NCBI GenBank assembly: GCA_900548695.1
Contig: URLC01000007.1
Coordinates: 1-46,604 of the forward strand
Length of the DNA: 46,604 nucleotides
Direction of reading: 5' to 3'
Source: an uncultured Mycoplasmatota bacterium
GTDB lineage: Bacteria > Bacillota_I > Bacilli_A > RF39 > UBA660
Part shown: positions 32,332 through 41,146 of the stretch, piece after piece
Layout of the letters: each line of letters opens with the position of its first letter
Position numbering within the stretch: the first letter of the stretch is position 1
Translations under genes and position numbers: made by a program
Notes under the pieces: model-generated
The model's input: only the letters and a program-made list of their open reading frames with translations
Told to the model about the DNA's origin: nothing
Database searches by the model: none

Positions 32332-33600
32332 ATGAAAAAGGCAATGTTTTTTGTTATTATGATAGCTGTTAGTATGTTCATGATGCCAACTGCAAAAGCC
32401 ATGGATTTAGAAGTAGCTAATGTAGATGGTGTAAAATATGCTACAGTACAAGAAGCCATTAACAATGCTAATGGTAAAACAGTATTATTATTACAAGACG
32501 TAACAGAAAGTGTAACAATAGCCAAGGATACAACAGTTACATTGGACCTAGCTGGTCACACTTTAACAAATATTGAAGGAAAACACACAATTACAAATAA
32601 CGGTACACTTACTATTACTGGAAACGGTACAGTAGACAATGTATCACATGGTAAAGGAGCTTTAGTAAATAAAGGAACAACAACTTTATTAAATGGTACT
32701 TTGACTCGTTCTAAAGAAGCAGGTACTGATCCAAATACTAGCGGAGGAAACTCTTGGTATGTAATAGATAATAATGGTGGAACATTGAATATGGAAGACG
32801 GTAAAGTGTTAGGAACTTCTGGATTTAGTTCAGCAATCCGTAACCTACAAGCTACTTTCAATATGAAAGGTGGAGAAATCGTTAATGGTTTCATCGCTTT
32901 AAAAAATGATGATAACGGTATTATTAATATGACAGGTGGTATAATTACTACCAATAATATGACAGGTAGTGCTATCCAAAACTGGGGTCAATTGACAATG
33001 ACAGGTGGAACATTAAATGCAAAAACTAAAGGATCACAAGCAATCTATACACTAAGTTGGGATGATCAATTTAATCAAGTAACTACCACAGTTTCTAATA
33101 AAGCGATAATTAATGGTGATATCGAAATAGACTATGATAGAAGTTATAATCCAACTAAAAAGCCAGAATTTACTGTAAACGGTGGAACAATCAATGGAAG
33201 TATTACAGATAGAGCTGGTGGAAAAATTACCGTAACAGGCGGAAAGATTACTGGTAAAGTAGAATCAACTGCTGATGGTGAAGTATCAATTGCCAAAGCA
33301 GACTATACAAAAGTAAATAGTTTAATTGATAAGTTCAATCAATTAGATAAAAGCCTATATACAAAAGAATCTATAGAAAAAGTTCAAACTGCAATTGATG
33401 CTGTAAAATATGATAAGACAATATTAGAGCAAACTGAGGTTGATAAAATGGCTACTGATATTGAAAATGCACTAGCAGCACTTGAAAAGGTAAAAGTTGA
33501 AAATCCAAATACAGCAGACATTAATATAATTGCAGTATTATTAACAATGATGATAGGTTTAGCTGGATTAGGTTATACCATGAAAAAAAGATTTAATTAA
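32332..33600 (+). CDS. Cell-wall beta-helix protein with NPNTA sorting signal
   Basis: This 422-residue surface protein has a signal peptide (about 1-23, ending AKAMD) and a right-handed beta-helix region (about 30-325) of repeats like TVNGGTINGSI, KGGEIVNGFI and TGGTLNAKT, as in Clostridial surface adhesins. A helical FIVAR-like domain follows (about 333-385, LYTKESIEKVQTAIDAVKYD). The tail NPNTADINI is followed by a membrane segment and KKRFN, a sortase-type sorting signal. It differs from LPXTG at the first position; class D sortases use LPNTA, class B NPQTN, so NPNTA is a mixture. GGAGGAAGGG precedes the ATG. The role is probably adhesion or surface layer; no enzyme motif is visible. Confidence 0.82.
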   Translation: MKKAMFFVIMIAVSMFMMPTAKAMDLEVANVDGVKYATVQEAINNANGKTVLLLQDVTESVTIAKDTTVTLDLAGHTLTNIEGKHTITNNGTLTITGNGTVDNVSHGKGALVNKGTTTLLNGTLTRSKEAGTDPNTSGGNSWYVIDNNGGTLNMEDGKVLGTSGFSSAIRNLQATFNMKGGEIVNGFIALKNDDNGIINMTGGIITTNNMTGSAIQNWGQLTMTGGTLNAKTKGSQAIYTLSWDDQFNQVTTTVSNKAIINGDIEIDYDRSYNPTKKPEFTVNGGTINGSITDRAGGKITVTGGKITGKVESTADGEVSIAKADYTKVNSLIDKFNQLDKSLYTKESIEKVQTAIDAVKYDKTILEQTEVDKMATDIENALAALEKVKVENPNTADINIIAVLLTMMIGLAGLGYTMKKRFN

Positions 33601-33623
33601 TAAAAAATCATAATAACAAATAA

Positions 33624-33648
33624 GAAAGGTAAAAATACCTTTTTTATT
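33624..33648 (+). terminator. Terminator of the surface protein gene
   Basis: AAAGGTA and TACCTTT pair around a short A-rich loop and are followed by T. Confidence 0.8.
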
Positions 33649-33705
33649 TTGCTCTTTAAAAAAGCTTAATTTTGATATATAATGATTAAGATAGGAGAGA
33701 TGTGA

Positions 33706-36048
33706 ATGGCAACACTTAGTAAAAAAGAATTAAAAAGTATGGATGCATACTTTAGAGCCTTAAACTATATATCGGTAGGACAATTATATTTATTGGATAA
33801 TCCCTTGTTAAAAAGACCACTAACCAGTAGTGATGTAAAACCTAATGTAGTCGGTCATTGGGGAACCGCGCCAGGTCAAAATTTTATTTATTTACATTTA
33901 AATAGAGTAATTAAAAAATTCAATTTAAAGATGATTTATATTTCAGGACCTGGACATGGTGGTGAAGCTATGGTAGCCAATAACTACTTAGATGGAACTT
34001 ATTCAAAATTTTATCCTGAAATAACAGAAGATGAAGCAGGTTTAAAAAAACTATTTAAACAATTTAGCTTTCCAGGTGGAATATCTTCCCATGTAGCGCC
34101 AGAAACACCAGGATCAATTCATGAGGGTGGAGAACTTGGATATAGCTTAGCTCATGCAGCCGGTGCTGTACTAGATAACAAAGGTTTAATTGCTGCCTGT
34201 GTTATTGGTGATGGGGAAGCAGAAACTGGACCACTTGCAACTTCTTGGAACATTAACAAATTTTTAAATCCAAAAACAGATGGAATGGTTTTGCCAATTC
34301 TTCATCGCAATGGTTATAAAATTTCCAATCCAACTATTTTTGGCCGAATGACAACAGAAGAGTTAGAGGACTTTTTCTATGGTCACGGTTGGAAGCCTTA
34401 TTTTGTAACCGGAAAAGATCCAATGAAACTCCATGAAGAAATGGCTAAAACTTTAGATAAAGTAATGAAAGATATTGCTAATATCAAAGAAAGAGCGAAG
34501 CCAGAACATGAATGGCCGATGATTATTTTAACTACTCCAAAAGGTTGGACTGGTCCAAAAGAAATTGAAGAAAAACAAATTGAAGGAAGCTTTCGGGCTC
34601 ATCAAGTTCCAATTTCAATCCAAAGAGATAATCCAATGAACTTACCATTACTAGAAAAATGGCTAAAAAGCTATCATCTTGAGGAATTATTCGATGAAAA
34701 AGGAAAATTAAAAAAAGAATTGAAAGAATTAGCTCCAACTCCATCAAAATGTATGGGGAAAAGTGACTATGCTAATGGTGGCTTATTATTAAAAGAAATC
34801 ATCACACCAAACTGGGAAAATTATGCTATTTCTGTCCCTATTCCAGGTAGTGTTGAAAAACAAGATATGACTGAACTAGGAAACTATATTCGCGATGTTT
34901 TTGAAGCTAATAAAGATAATAAAAACTTTCGAATTTTTGGACCAGATGAAGCTTTATCTAATCGTTTAAATCATATCTTTGAAAAAGAAAAAAGAACTTG
35001 GAATAGTAAGGTTTATAAAACAGATGAATTCTTATCCCCAGAAGGAAGAATAATGGATTCTTATCTTTCAGAACATGTCTGTGAGGGAATGTTAGAAGGA
35101 TATCTTTTAACCGGAAGATACGGAATGATTCATAGCTATGAAGCTTTTATGCGTATTGTTGATTCTATGGTTTCTCAACATGCCAAATGGTTAAAAGTAA
35201 CAAAAGAAATTCCTTGGCGTGCACCAATTGCTTCTTTAAATATTTTATTAACCTCTCATGTTTTTCAACAAGATCACAATGGTTATACCCATCAAGATCC
35301 AGGTTTTTTAAATCATTTAGCAACAAAAAAATCTGATATTATTAGAATCTATTTACCACCAGATACGAACTGTTTACTTTCATGCTTTGATCATGTACTA
35401 AAAACAAAAAATAAAATTAATGCGATTGTTGCCAGTAAACATCCAAGACCACAATGGTTAAACAAAGACGAAGCGAAAAAGCATTGTACAAAAGGAATTG
35501 GTATTTGGGACTTTGCTAGTAATGATGGCGGTAATCCAGATGTAATTATGGCATGTTGTGGGGAAACACCAACTTTAGAAACTATAGCGGCCGTTGATAT
35601 TTTAAGAAGTTGTGTCAAAGATATAAAAATTAGAGTAATTAATGTTGTCGACTTAATGAAACTTGCTCCAAAAACTAAACACCCTCATGGTTTAACAGAT
35701 GAGGAGTATGATAAATTATTTACGAAAGAAGTTCCAGTAATTTTTAACTTCCACGGTTATCCATCGTTAATTGAACAATTGACTTATCGTCGAGCTAATA
35801 AAAATATGTATATTCATGGTTATCAAGAAGAAGGAACTATTACGACAACATTTGACATTAGAGTACAAAATGAAATTGATAGATTCCACTTAGTAATGGA
35901 TGCTTTATCACATATTCCAAGATATCAAAAAACATCTAAAGTATTAATCAATTGGTGTAGTGATATGTTAAATCAACATAATGCTTACATTAAAGAAAAT
36001 GGAGAAGATATGCCATATATTAAAAATTGGAAATGGCAAAACAAATAA
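33706..36048 (+). CDS. xfp: Xylulose-5-phosphate/fructose-6-phosphate phosphoketolase
   Basis: This thiamine-diphosphate enzyme splits xylulose 5-phosphate (and possibly fructose 6-phosphate) with phosphate into acetyl phosphate and an aldose phosphate, the key step of the phosphoketolase pathway. The 780 residues include GHWGTAPGQN, SGPGHGG, the TPP-binding GDGEAETGP (about 167-175), HVCEGMLEGYLLTGRYG and the C-terminal HGYPSLIEQL with HGYQEEGTITT. Length is normal. It suggests heterofermentative or pentose-based energy metabolism. A TATAAT lies near 33679 and AGGAGA precedes the start. It is a single-gene unit with a terminator behind it. Confidence 0.96.
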   Translation: MATLSKKELKSMDAYFRALNYISVGQLYLLDNPLLKRPLTSSDVKPNVVGHWGTAPGQNFIYLHLNRVIKKFNLKMIYISGPGHGGEAMVANNYLDGTYSKFYPEITEDEAGLKKLFKQFSFPGGISSHVAPETPGSIHEGGELGYSLAHAAGAVLDNKGLIAACVIGDGEAETGPLATSWNINKFLNPKTDGMVLPILHRNGYKISNPTIFGRMTTEELEDFFYGHGWKPYFVTGKDPMKLHEEMAKTLDKVMKDIANIKERAKPEHEWPMIILTTPKGWTGPKEIEEKQIEGSFRAHQVPISIQRDNPMNLPLLEKWLKSYHLEELFDEKGKLKKELKELAPTPSKCMGKSDYANGGLLLKEIITPNWENYAISVPIPGSVEKQDMTELGNYIRDVFEANKDNKNFRIFGPDEALSNRLNHIFEKEKRTWNSKVYKTDEFLSPEGRIMDSYLSEHVCEGMLEGYLLTGRYGMIHSYEAFMRIVDSMVSQHAKWLKVTKEIPWRAPIASLNILLTSHVFQQDHNGYTHQDPGFLNHLATKKSDIIRIYLPPDTNCLLSCFDHVLKTKNKINAIVASKHPRPQWLNKDEAKKHCTKGIGIWDFASNDGGNPDVIMACCGETPTLETIAAVDILRSCVKDIKIRVINVVDLMKLAPKTKHPHGLTDEEYDKLFTKEVPVIFNFHGYPSLIEQLTYRRANKNMYIHGYQEEGTITTTFDIRVQNEIDRFHLVMDALSHIPRYQKTSKVLINWCSDMLNQHNAYIKENGEDMPYIKNWKWQNK

Positions 36049-36072
36049 AAGGCGTTATATTGCCTTTTTTCT
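36047..36072 (+). terminator. Terminator of xfp
   Basis: AAAAGGC and GCCTTTTTT pair around an eight-base loop; the first bases overlap the stop codon. Confidence 0.8.
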
Positions 36073-36128
36073 TTTCTAAATTGTGAGTCATGAATAAATC
36101 TGCTATAATATATTTAGGAGGGTTTAAA

Positions 36129-36581
36129 ATGAGTGAAAGGAAAATAGGATATCCTAAAATGTATACATGTCTTCCAAAAATCTCTAAAGAAACTAACGAA
36201 ATAGAGTGCTGGGTACCAACAAGTTGTTATGTTTTAGCTACAAAAACCAAATTTTTAAATGATGGTCGATTATATACCACCTATGACATTATTTATACAA
36301 AAAATTCGAAAACTTTAGAGAAAATATCATTACCAGAAACAAAAGACGAGTATCAAATAGTGGAAAAAGAATCAGAAGAAGTATCAGATGATTATGACAC
36401 TATAAAAAACATTTGCATGCTTCGTAATGAAGAAATCTTAAACCGTATAGATAAATCAGATTCTATTCTTAGGAAGAAGGAAAAAGAAATATTTCTTGAT
36501 AAATTAGTAGAGTATTTTGCTAATAGTTATGAAGGCAAGCAAATACCACTTCAAAAGATAATAAGTAAAAACAATCAGTAA
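36129..36581 (+). CDS. Hypothetical protein
   Basis: I do not recognise this 150-residue soluble protein. It has an N-terminal beta-rich part with ECWVPTSCYVLATKTKF and a charged helical C-terminal half. I chose the ATG at 36129 because AGGAGGG precedes it and a TATAAT at about 36104 would be inside any longer version. It is a separate unit with its own terminator, placed between xfp and the heat-shock gene. Confidence 0.7.
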   Translation: MSERKIGYPKMYTCLPKISKETNEIECWVPTSCYVLATKTKFLNDGRLYTTYDIIYTKNSKTLEKISLPETKDEYQIVEKESEEVSDDYDTIKNICMLRNEEILNRIDKSDSILRKKEKEIFLDKLVEYFANSYEGKQIPLQKIISKNNQ

Positions 36582-36606
36582 TCAAATTTAGTTACTGATT
36601 TTTTTG
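36573..36606 (+). terminator. Terminator of the hypothetical gene before hsp20
   Basis: AATCAGTAA (36573-36581) and TTACTGATT (36592-36600) form a stem followed by five further T. Confidence 0.85.
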
Positions 36607-36642
36607 TATAAATTAAAAAAAACTGTCCAAAATATAAATAAT

Positions 36643-36684
36643 TTAGCACTCACTATTGACAAGTGCTAAATATAGTGATATAAC
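36643..36684 (+). promoter_or_regulatory. CIRCE operator and promoter of hsp20
   Basis: TTAGCACTC (36643-36651), nine bases, AAGTGCTAA (36661-36669) is the closest match to CIRCE in the window, one change from consensus. The -35 TTGACA (36656-36661) starts in the spacer; the -10 TATAAC (36679-36684) follows after 17 bp. Confidence 0.92.
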
Positions 36685-36714
36685 ATAATTGTAAATGAAA
36701 GGAAGATGATAAAT

Positions 36715-37110
36715 ATGGATTTAATGCCAAGAAAATTTTATTTAGATGATATTTTTGATGATTTTATTTCTTCAAAGAAAGAACAAAACATGAAATGTGA
36801 TATCTATGAAAAAGGTGGCGATTATCATATTGAAATGGATATTCCAGGATTTAACAAAGATGAAATATCTGTGGAAACAAAAGATGGATATTTGACAATT
36901 ACTGCTGAAAAAAGTAACGAAGTAAAAGAAGAAGAACAAGAAAAAAATTATATACGTCGTGAAAGAGTTTATGGTAAATATGAAAGAAGCTTTTACCTAG
37001 GTGATTTAGACGAAGATAAAATAGATGCTAAATTTGATAATGGAATGCTAATGATTACAGTTCCTAAAAAAGAAGAAGTAGAAACTAAAAAAATTATTGA
37101 AATTAAATAG
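36715..37110 (+). CDS. hsp20: Small heat-shock protein, Hsp20/alpha-crystallin family
   Basis: This 131-residue ATP-independent holdase keeps unfolded proteins soluble for refolding by DnaK and ClpB. The alpha-crystallin domain (about 27-120) has IPGFNKDEI near its start, the charged loop of KEEEQEKNYIRRERVYG, and the family-typical end DNGMLMITVPK. I chose the ATG at 36715 (GGAAG about 10 nt upstream) over the ATG at 36706, which is too close to that site. CIRCE control pairs it with clpB and htpG in this window; HrcA control of an hsp20 is uncommon outside some Bacillota. Confidence 0.92.
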   Translation: MDLMPRKFYLDDIFDDFISSKKEQNMKCDIYEKGGDYHIEMDIPGFNKDEISVETKDGYLTITAEKSNEVKEEEQEKNYIRRERVYGKYERSFYLGDLDEDKIDAKFDNGMLMITVPKKEEVETKKIIEIK

Positions 37111-37112
37111 TA

Positions 37113-37138
37113 TAAAGCTCCAAAAGGAGTTTTTTTTA
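37113..37138 (+). terminator. Terminator of hsp20
   Basis: AAAGCTCC and GGAGTTTTTTTT pair around an AAAA loop. Confidence 0.85.
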
Positions 37139-37222
37139 TGATTAGAGCTCCTCAGAAATTAGCTATAATCTTGACGAAACAAAAGATATAGTATAATATA
37201 TGCTTAAGAAGAGGTGAGACAA

Positions 37223-37750
37223 ATGACCCTAAAAAGAGGCAAGGTTTTTCCTATGATAATCACGATTATCTTAATTATAATTATTATTTATTTATTTGCA
37301 ACCATTAAACAACCTTATGTAGAATGTAGTAAAAATACTACGAATGAGCTAGGAATTGCAATAAAAGAGGATATAAAAGTCAATTTAGATGGCAATAACA
37401 TTCAAAAAATGGATTTGACAAAGACAATTATTTTACCAGAACAATATTTAAGAGAAGAGGATAATCACTTGGATACTATAAAATATGTTTTAAAAGAATC
37501 ATATCAATATTTACCAAAACATACTGTAAAATTTACGCAAGAATCAGATAGAGTTATTGCACATATAGTCATTGATAATAATGAAACTTTAATTTTAAAT
37601 AACATAGAATTAACTAATCCAGATGATTTACAAATAAAGATTAACGCTAATACGAAAGCTAAAGATGTAGTCACTTTAAAGGTAAAAGACAAATACACAG
37701 AAGGGGAGTTTATGACTCACATGAAAAATAATGGCTATTCATGTAAATAA
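37223..37750 (+). CDS. Membrane-anchored hypothetical protein
   Basis: This 175-residue protein has an N-terminal membrane anchor (about 9-29, FPMIITIILIIIIIYLF) and a soluble outer domain with two Cys (VECSKN and the last residues YSCK) that could form a disulfide. The ATG at 37223 is used since the GTG at 37214 lies in the AGAGGTGAG binding site. A TTGACG and TATAAT (37171-37197) with 15 bp between them form a promoter. Two bases separate it from the next gene, so they are one operon. The family is not recognised. Confidence 0.7.
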   Translation: MTLKRGKVFPMIITIILIIIIIYLFATIKQPYVECSKNTTNELGIAIKEDIKVNLDGNNIQKMDLTKTIILPEQYLREEDNHLDTIKYVLKESYQYLPKHTVKFTQESDRVIAHIVIDNNETLILNNIELTNPDDLQIKINANTKAKDVVTLKVKDKYTEGEFMTHMKNNGYSCK

Positions 37751-37752
37751 AG

Positions 37753-38025
37753 ATGACAGAATATAATATAGAAAAATTAATAAATACACTAGATTTGGAA
37801 AAAAACAAATTACATCAAACGAAAAATCACCTGGCACTAACTGGCTATGAAATAGAAGTTTTAAAAAAATATCAAATATCATATGATAGATATAAAAATG
37901 AAAAAGAAATTCTGCAAGCAATAGAAAAAGTAATTCCAGAGGTAGAGCCTGAAGAACAAGAAGAACTAGATCAAATAAGCATGAGTATAGCAGAAAGAGA
38001 TTATTATAAGAATACTAATAAATAA
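37753..38025 (+). CDS. Small acidic hypothetical protein
   Basis: This 90-residue, probably all-helical coiled-coil protein (LINTLDLEKNKLHQTKNHLAL and EQEELDQISMSIAERDYY) lacks any signal or membrane segment. It lies 2 bp behind the anchored protein and 48 bp before the RelQ gene, so it is likely in the same transcript. I do not recognise it. Confidence 0.65.
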   Translation: MTEYNIEKLINTLDLEKNKLHQTKNHLALTGYEIEVLKKYQISYDRYKNEKEILQAIEKVIPEVEPEEQEELDQISMSIAERDYYKNTNK

Positions 38026-38073
38026 AAAAGGTGGGCAAAAAGCTCATTTTCTACTTGAAAAGGGAGGATACAA

Positions 38074-38697
38074 ATGAACAAAATAAATCCCAGAGAATGG
38101 GATGGAATGCTACTAGAATATAAATTTGCTAAAAACTTACTAGAAGCAGAGCTAGAAGTACTATTAAAAGAATATGAATTTAAAAATAGTTATAATCCAG
38201 TAGAGCATATCAAGTCAAGATTGAAAAGTGAAAGTAGTATTTTAAAAAAATTAGAAGATAAGGGATATAAACCAACAATTGAAAATGTTAAAAATCATAT
38301 TCATGATATCGTTGGTTTTAGAATTGTCTGCTCATTTTTATCAGATGTGTATGACTTAGTAAAAATGATTAAAACATCTAAAAATTTTAAGATAAAAGAT
38401 GAAAGTGACTATATCGCCAATCCTAAAGATACTGGGTATTCCAGCTATCATTTGAATATCTTGGTCCCTGTCCATCTAGAAAATAGATTAGAATATGTAG
38501 AAGCAGAAATTCAAATTAGAACAGTCGCTATGGACTTTTGGGCAAGTCTTGATCACAAATTACAATATAAACTACCAAAAGAAATCCCTGTTTATTTGCA
38601 AAGAGAAATGTTATCATGTTCTGATGAAATTAAATTGCTAGATGCCAAAATGCAACATTTATATGAAATCATCAAGAAATATACAGATAAAAAATAG
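38074..38697 (+). CDS. relQ: Small alarmone synthetase RelQ
   Basis: RelQ makes (p)ppGpp from ATP and GDP/GTP without any hydrolase domain, adjusting growth to stress. The 207 residues hold the synthetase core HDIVGFRIVCSFLSDVYDL, the substrate loop DTGYSSYHLNI, and EIQIRTVAMDFWASLDHKL, with the Glu, Gln and Arg needed for catalysis. The size fits the RelQ/SAS1 group and not the shorter RelP. GGGAGGA precedes the ATG. A 67-residue protein follows 12 bp behind, probably in the same transcript. The usual neighbour NAD kinase is not seen. Confidence 0.92.
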   Translation: MNKINPREWDGMLLEYKFAKNLLEAELEVLLKEYEFKNSYNPVEHIKSRLKSESSILKKLEDKGYKPTIENVKNHIHDIVGFRIVCSFLSDVYDLVKMIKTSKNFKIKDESDYIANPKDTGYSSYHLNILVPVHLENRLEYVEAEIQIRTVAMDFWASLDHKLQYKLPKEIPVYLQREMLSCSDEIKLLDAKMQHLYEIIKKYTDKK

Positions 38698-38709
38698 GAG
38701 GTTACGTGC

Positions 38710-38913
38710 GTGAATTATATGTTAGAAAAAATAAATTTATTAGAAAATAAAGAAGCTATTTTATCAGGTGCTAATGAAATAGTTGACAATCTAGTAAATA
38801 ACGAAAAATTAGATAAGAGTGAAAAACTAATGACTATAGAATTAGCTATGGCTAAATTAAACTATGAACTATATAACATTAGTGGAGATAATGATGAGAA
38901 AATGCCAAAGTAG
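38710..38913 (+). CDS. Small hypothetical protein downstream of relQ
   Basis: This 67-residue helical protein (NYMLEKINLLENKEAILSG, IELAMAKLNYELYNI) starts at a GTG 7 nt behind a perfect AGGAGGT; the later in-frame ATG is too far away. It follows relQ by 12 bp and ends at a terminator, so the two are co-expressed. Function is unknown; a small regulator of the synthetase is one possibility, without direct evidence. Confidence 0.65.
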   Translation: MNYMLEKINLLENKEAILSGANEIVDNLVNNEKLDKSEKLMTIELAMAKLNYELYNISGDNDEKMPK

Positions 38914-38925
38914 CATTTTTTCTTT
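38898..38925 (+). terminator. Terminator of the relQ operon
   Basis: AAAATGC pairs with GCATTTTTTC; the stop codon lies in the loop. Confidence 0.75.
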
Positions 38926-38973
38926 TGGAAAATAACAAAAAGTGATACAATAAAAAAAGAAAGAAGTGATAAA

Positions 38974-40107
38974 ATGATTTACTTAGATTACAGTGCAACA
39001 ACTCCAGTAGATGACCAGGTTTTAGAAAGTTATATTAGAACAACCAAAAATATAATAGGTAACCCAAATTCATTACACAAATTAGGTTTAGAAGCTAAAA
39101 TGTTAATTGAAGCAGCAACAAACCAAATAGCTAATATCTTAAATCTTAAACCCTCAGAAATTATTTATACAAGCGGAGCTAGTGAATCAAATAATACAGC
39201 AATCAAAGGCATTTGCTTAAAATATCAAAATCGTGGTAAACACATCATCACTACCAAGTTAGAACACGCATCAGTAGAAGAACCCTTAAATTATTTGAAA
39301 AGTCAAGGCTTTGAAATAGAGTATGTAAAATTAGATGACAATGGCCAAATTAATCTAGAGGACTTAGAACAAAAAATTAGAGAAGATACTATTTTAGTAA
39401 CCATTACTAGTATCAATAGCGAGTTAGGAGTAAAAGAGCCAATTGAAGAAATTGCCAAAATTGTCAAAAAATATCCTAAAACATTCTTTCATACAGATAT
39501 AACTCAAAGTATGGGAAAAGAAAGAATAAACTTAGAAAATGTTGACTTAGCTAGTTTTTCTGCTCAAAAATTCTATGGTATGAAAGGAATAGGAGCCTTA
39601 ATCAAAAAAGAATCTATTGTAATAGAACCTTTGATTCATGGTGGTAAATCTTGGACCAAAGAACGTAGCGGAACTCCTCCAACTGCCTTAATTGTATCCA
39701 TGGCTAAAGCCTTACGATTAGCCTACGAAAACCTAGATGAAAAAGTCAAAATAGTAACAGAACATAATAACTATTTGCGAAAAGAATTAGAAAAAAATCA
39801 TATTACTATCAACAGTCCTAAAACAGCAATACCTCATATTTTAAATATTAGTATTGAAAATATTAAACCAGAAACAATGCTCCACGCCCTAGAACAAGAA
39901 GAAATTTATGTTTCAACAAAAACAGCTTGTTCGACAAGTGATATTTCTAAAGCGGTATATGCTGTAACCGGTCAAACTGAAAATGCAAGCCATAGTTTAA
40001 GAATCAGTATATCCCATAAAACAACGAAAAACGAATTAGAGATATTTATAAAAACTTTAGTAAAACTAAGAGATGAGCTAAATACTTTATATGTTAAAAA
40101 AGATTAA
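38974..40107 (+). CDS. Cysteine desulfurase (NifS/IscS-like)
   Basis: This 377-residue PLP enzyme takes sulfur from cysteine and passes it as a persulfide to Fe-S or tRNA thiolation pathways. The N-terminal YLDYSATTP, the SGASESNNTAIKG stretch and the PLP lysine in SFSAQKFYGMKG are present; the usual His just before that Lys is Gln, and the usual GPKG is GMKG. The active-site Cys is in STKTACSTSD. The position just before a thiol-redox membrane protein gene, with 17 bp overlap, differs from the common pairing with thiI or iscU. AAAGAAGTG is a weak ribosome binding site. It is probably functional. Confidence 0.9.
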   Translation: MIYLDYSATTPVDDQVLESYIRTTKNIIGNPNSLHKLGLEAKMLIEAATNQIANILNLKPSEIIYTSGASESNNTAIKGICLKYQNRGKHIITTKLEHASVEEPLNYLKSQGFEIEYVKLDDNGQINLEDLEQKIREDTILVTITSINSELGVKEPIEEIAKIVKKYPKTFFHTDITQSMGKERINLENVDLASFSAQKFYGMKGIGALIKKESIVIEPLIHGGKSWTKERSGTPPTALIVSMAKALRLAYENLDEKVKIVTEHNNYLRKELEKNHITINSPKTAIPHILNISIENIKPETMLHALEQEEIYVSTKTACSTSDISKAVYAVTGQTENASHSLRISISHKTTKNELEIFIKTLVKLRDELNTLYVKKD

Positions 40108-41146
40108 ATATTTACTATTTTTACTTCTTATATCTCTAATTTTTATTCCAAATGTTAACGCTAAAGAAGCAGTAAATTTATATTTGTTTTGGGGAGATGG
40201 CTGCCCACATTGTGCTGCTGAAAAAGAATATCTTACTAATTTAGAAAAAGAATTTGATAACTTAAAAGTTACGAAGTATGAAGTTTGGCATCATAGAGAA
40301 AATGATACTTTTCTAAAAAAAGTTTTATCACAAACGAATAATACTTTTACGGGTGTTCCTGTAACTATCGTTGGTGAGACTACTATAAAAGGCTTCTCAT
40401 TAGAAACTGAAAAAGAAATAAGAAGAGCAGTTACATATTATAGTGCTCACAAACATCATGACGTAGTAGCTGAAATAAAAAATGGAACTTATACTGATGC
40501 TCCAGCTTTAAAAGAGAAAAGCTTTGAACAATCAGAGCAAAAACTAAGTGAAAAAACAACGATAGCATTACCATTTATTAAAGAAATAGACTTGAAAAAT
40601 TATGACTTATTAACGTCTGTTCTTATTTTATCTCTACTAACAACGTTAACAATTTCTACACTTTGGTTGCTTTTTGTGTTAGTTACTGTGATAAATATCG
40701 AAAAAGATAACAAGTCTAGAATAAAACTATTATCGCTAGGCCTATTAATTTTTACGATAGCCAGTATTTTTAAACTAACGACAAAATTAACATTACTTAC
40801 TTGGCCAAGTAAAATAATAGTACTATTAACCTGTATTTGGTTATCACTTAGTATCATTCAAAGACAAAACTTGAATAAATATTTAAAAATAGTCTTAATC
40901 TTGCTATTTTCTCTATCATTAGGTCTATTAATAACTCCAAATTATTTTGAAGTTTTAGAAACTCTGACAACGATAACTCCGGCTAAGCTAATGCCAATGA
41001 TAGGATTTTTTATATCCTACCTGATAGCAAATTTCTTTGTTGTAGGAGTCTATCAACTATTATGGAATAAAGTATCGACTAAAATTTCTAACTATCCAGA
41101 AATAGGGGTATTTGTCTTAACTATGGTTTTAATATTATTTATATAA
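40091..41146 (+). CDS. Membrane thiol-redox protein with N-terminal thioredoxin-like domain
   Basis: The protein has 351 residues. A signal peptide or anchor (about 5-24, ending VNAKEA) leads to a thioredoxin/glutaredoxin-like domain (about 28-115) with the redox motif GDGCPHCAAEK and the cis-Pro of GVPVTIVG. A linker follows (about 120-175), then about six to seven membrane helices (175-351). This is the reverse order of DsbD, where the membrane part comes first. The thiol domain should lie outside the membrane. Its ATG lies 17 bp inside the cysteine desulfurase gene, without a clear ribosome binding site, so it depends on coupling. It may pass electrons across the membrane for oxidised wall proteins; this is inferred. 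The membrane helices contain no clear CcdA-type cysteines. Confidence 0.78.
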   Translation: MLKKIKYLLFLLLISLIFIPNVNAKEAVNLYLFWGDGCPHCAAEKEYLTNLEKEFDNLKVTKYEVWHHRENDTFLKKVLSQTNNTFTGVPVTIVGETTIKGFSLETEKEIRRAVTYYSAHKHHDVVAEIKNGTYTDAPALKEKSFEQSEQKLSEKTTIALPFIKEIDLKNYDLLTSVLILSLLTTLTISTLWLLFVLVTVINIEKDNKSRIKLLSLGLLIFTIASIFKLTTKLTLLTWPSKIIVLLTCIWLSLSIIQRQNLNKYLKIVLILLFSLSLGLLITPNYFEVLETLTTITPAKLMPMIGFFISYLIANFFVVGVYQLLWNKVSTKISNYPEIGVFVLTMVLILFI

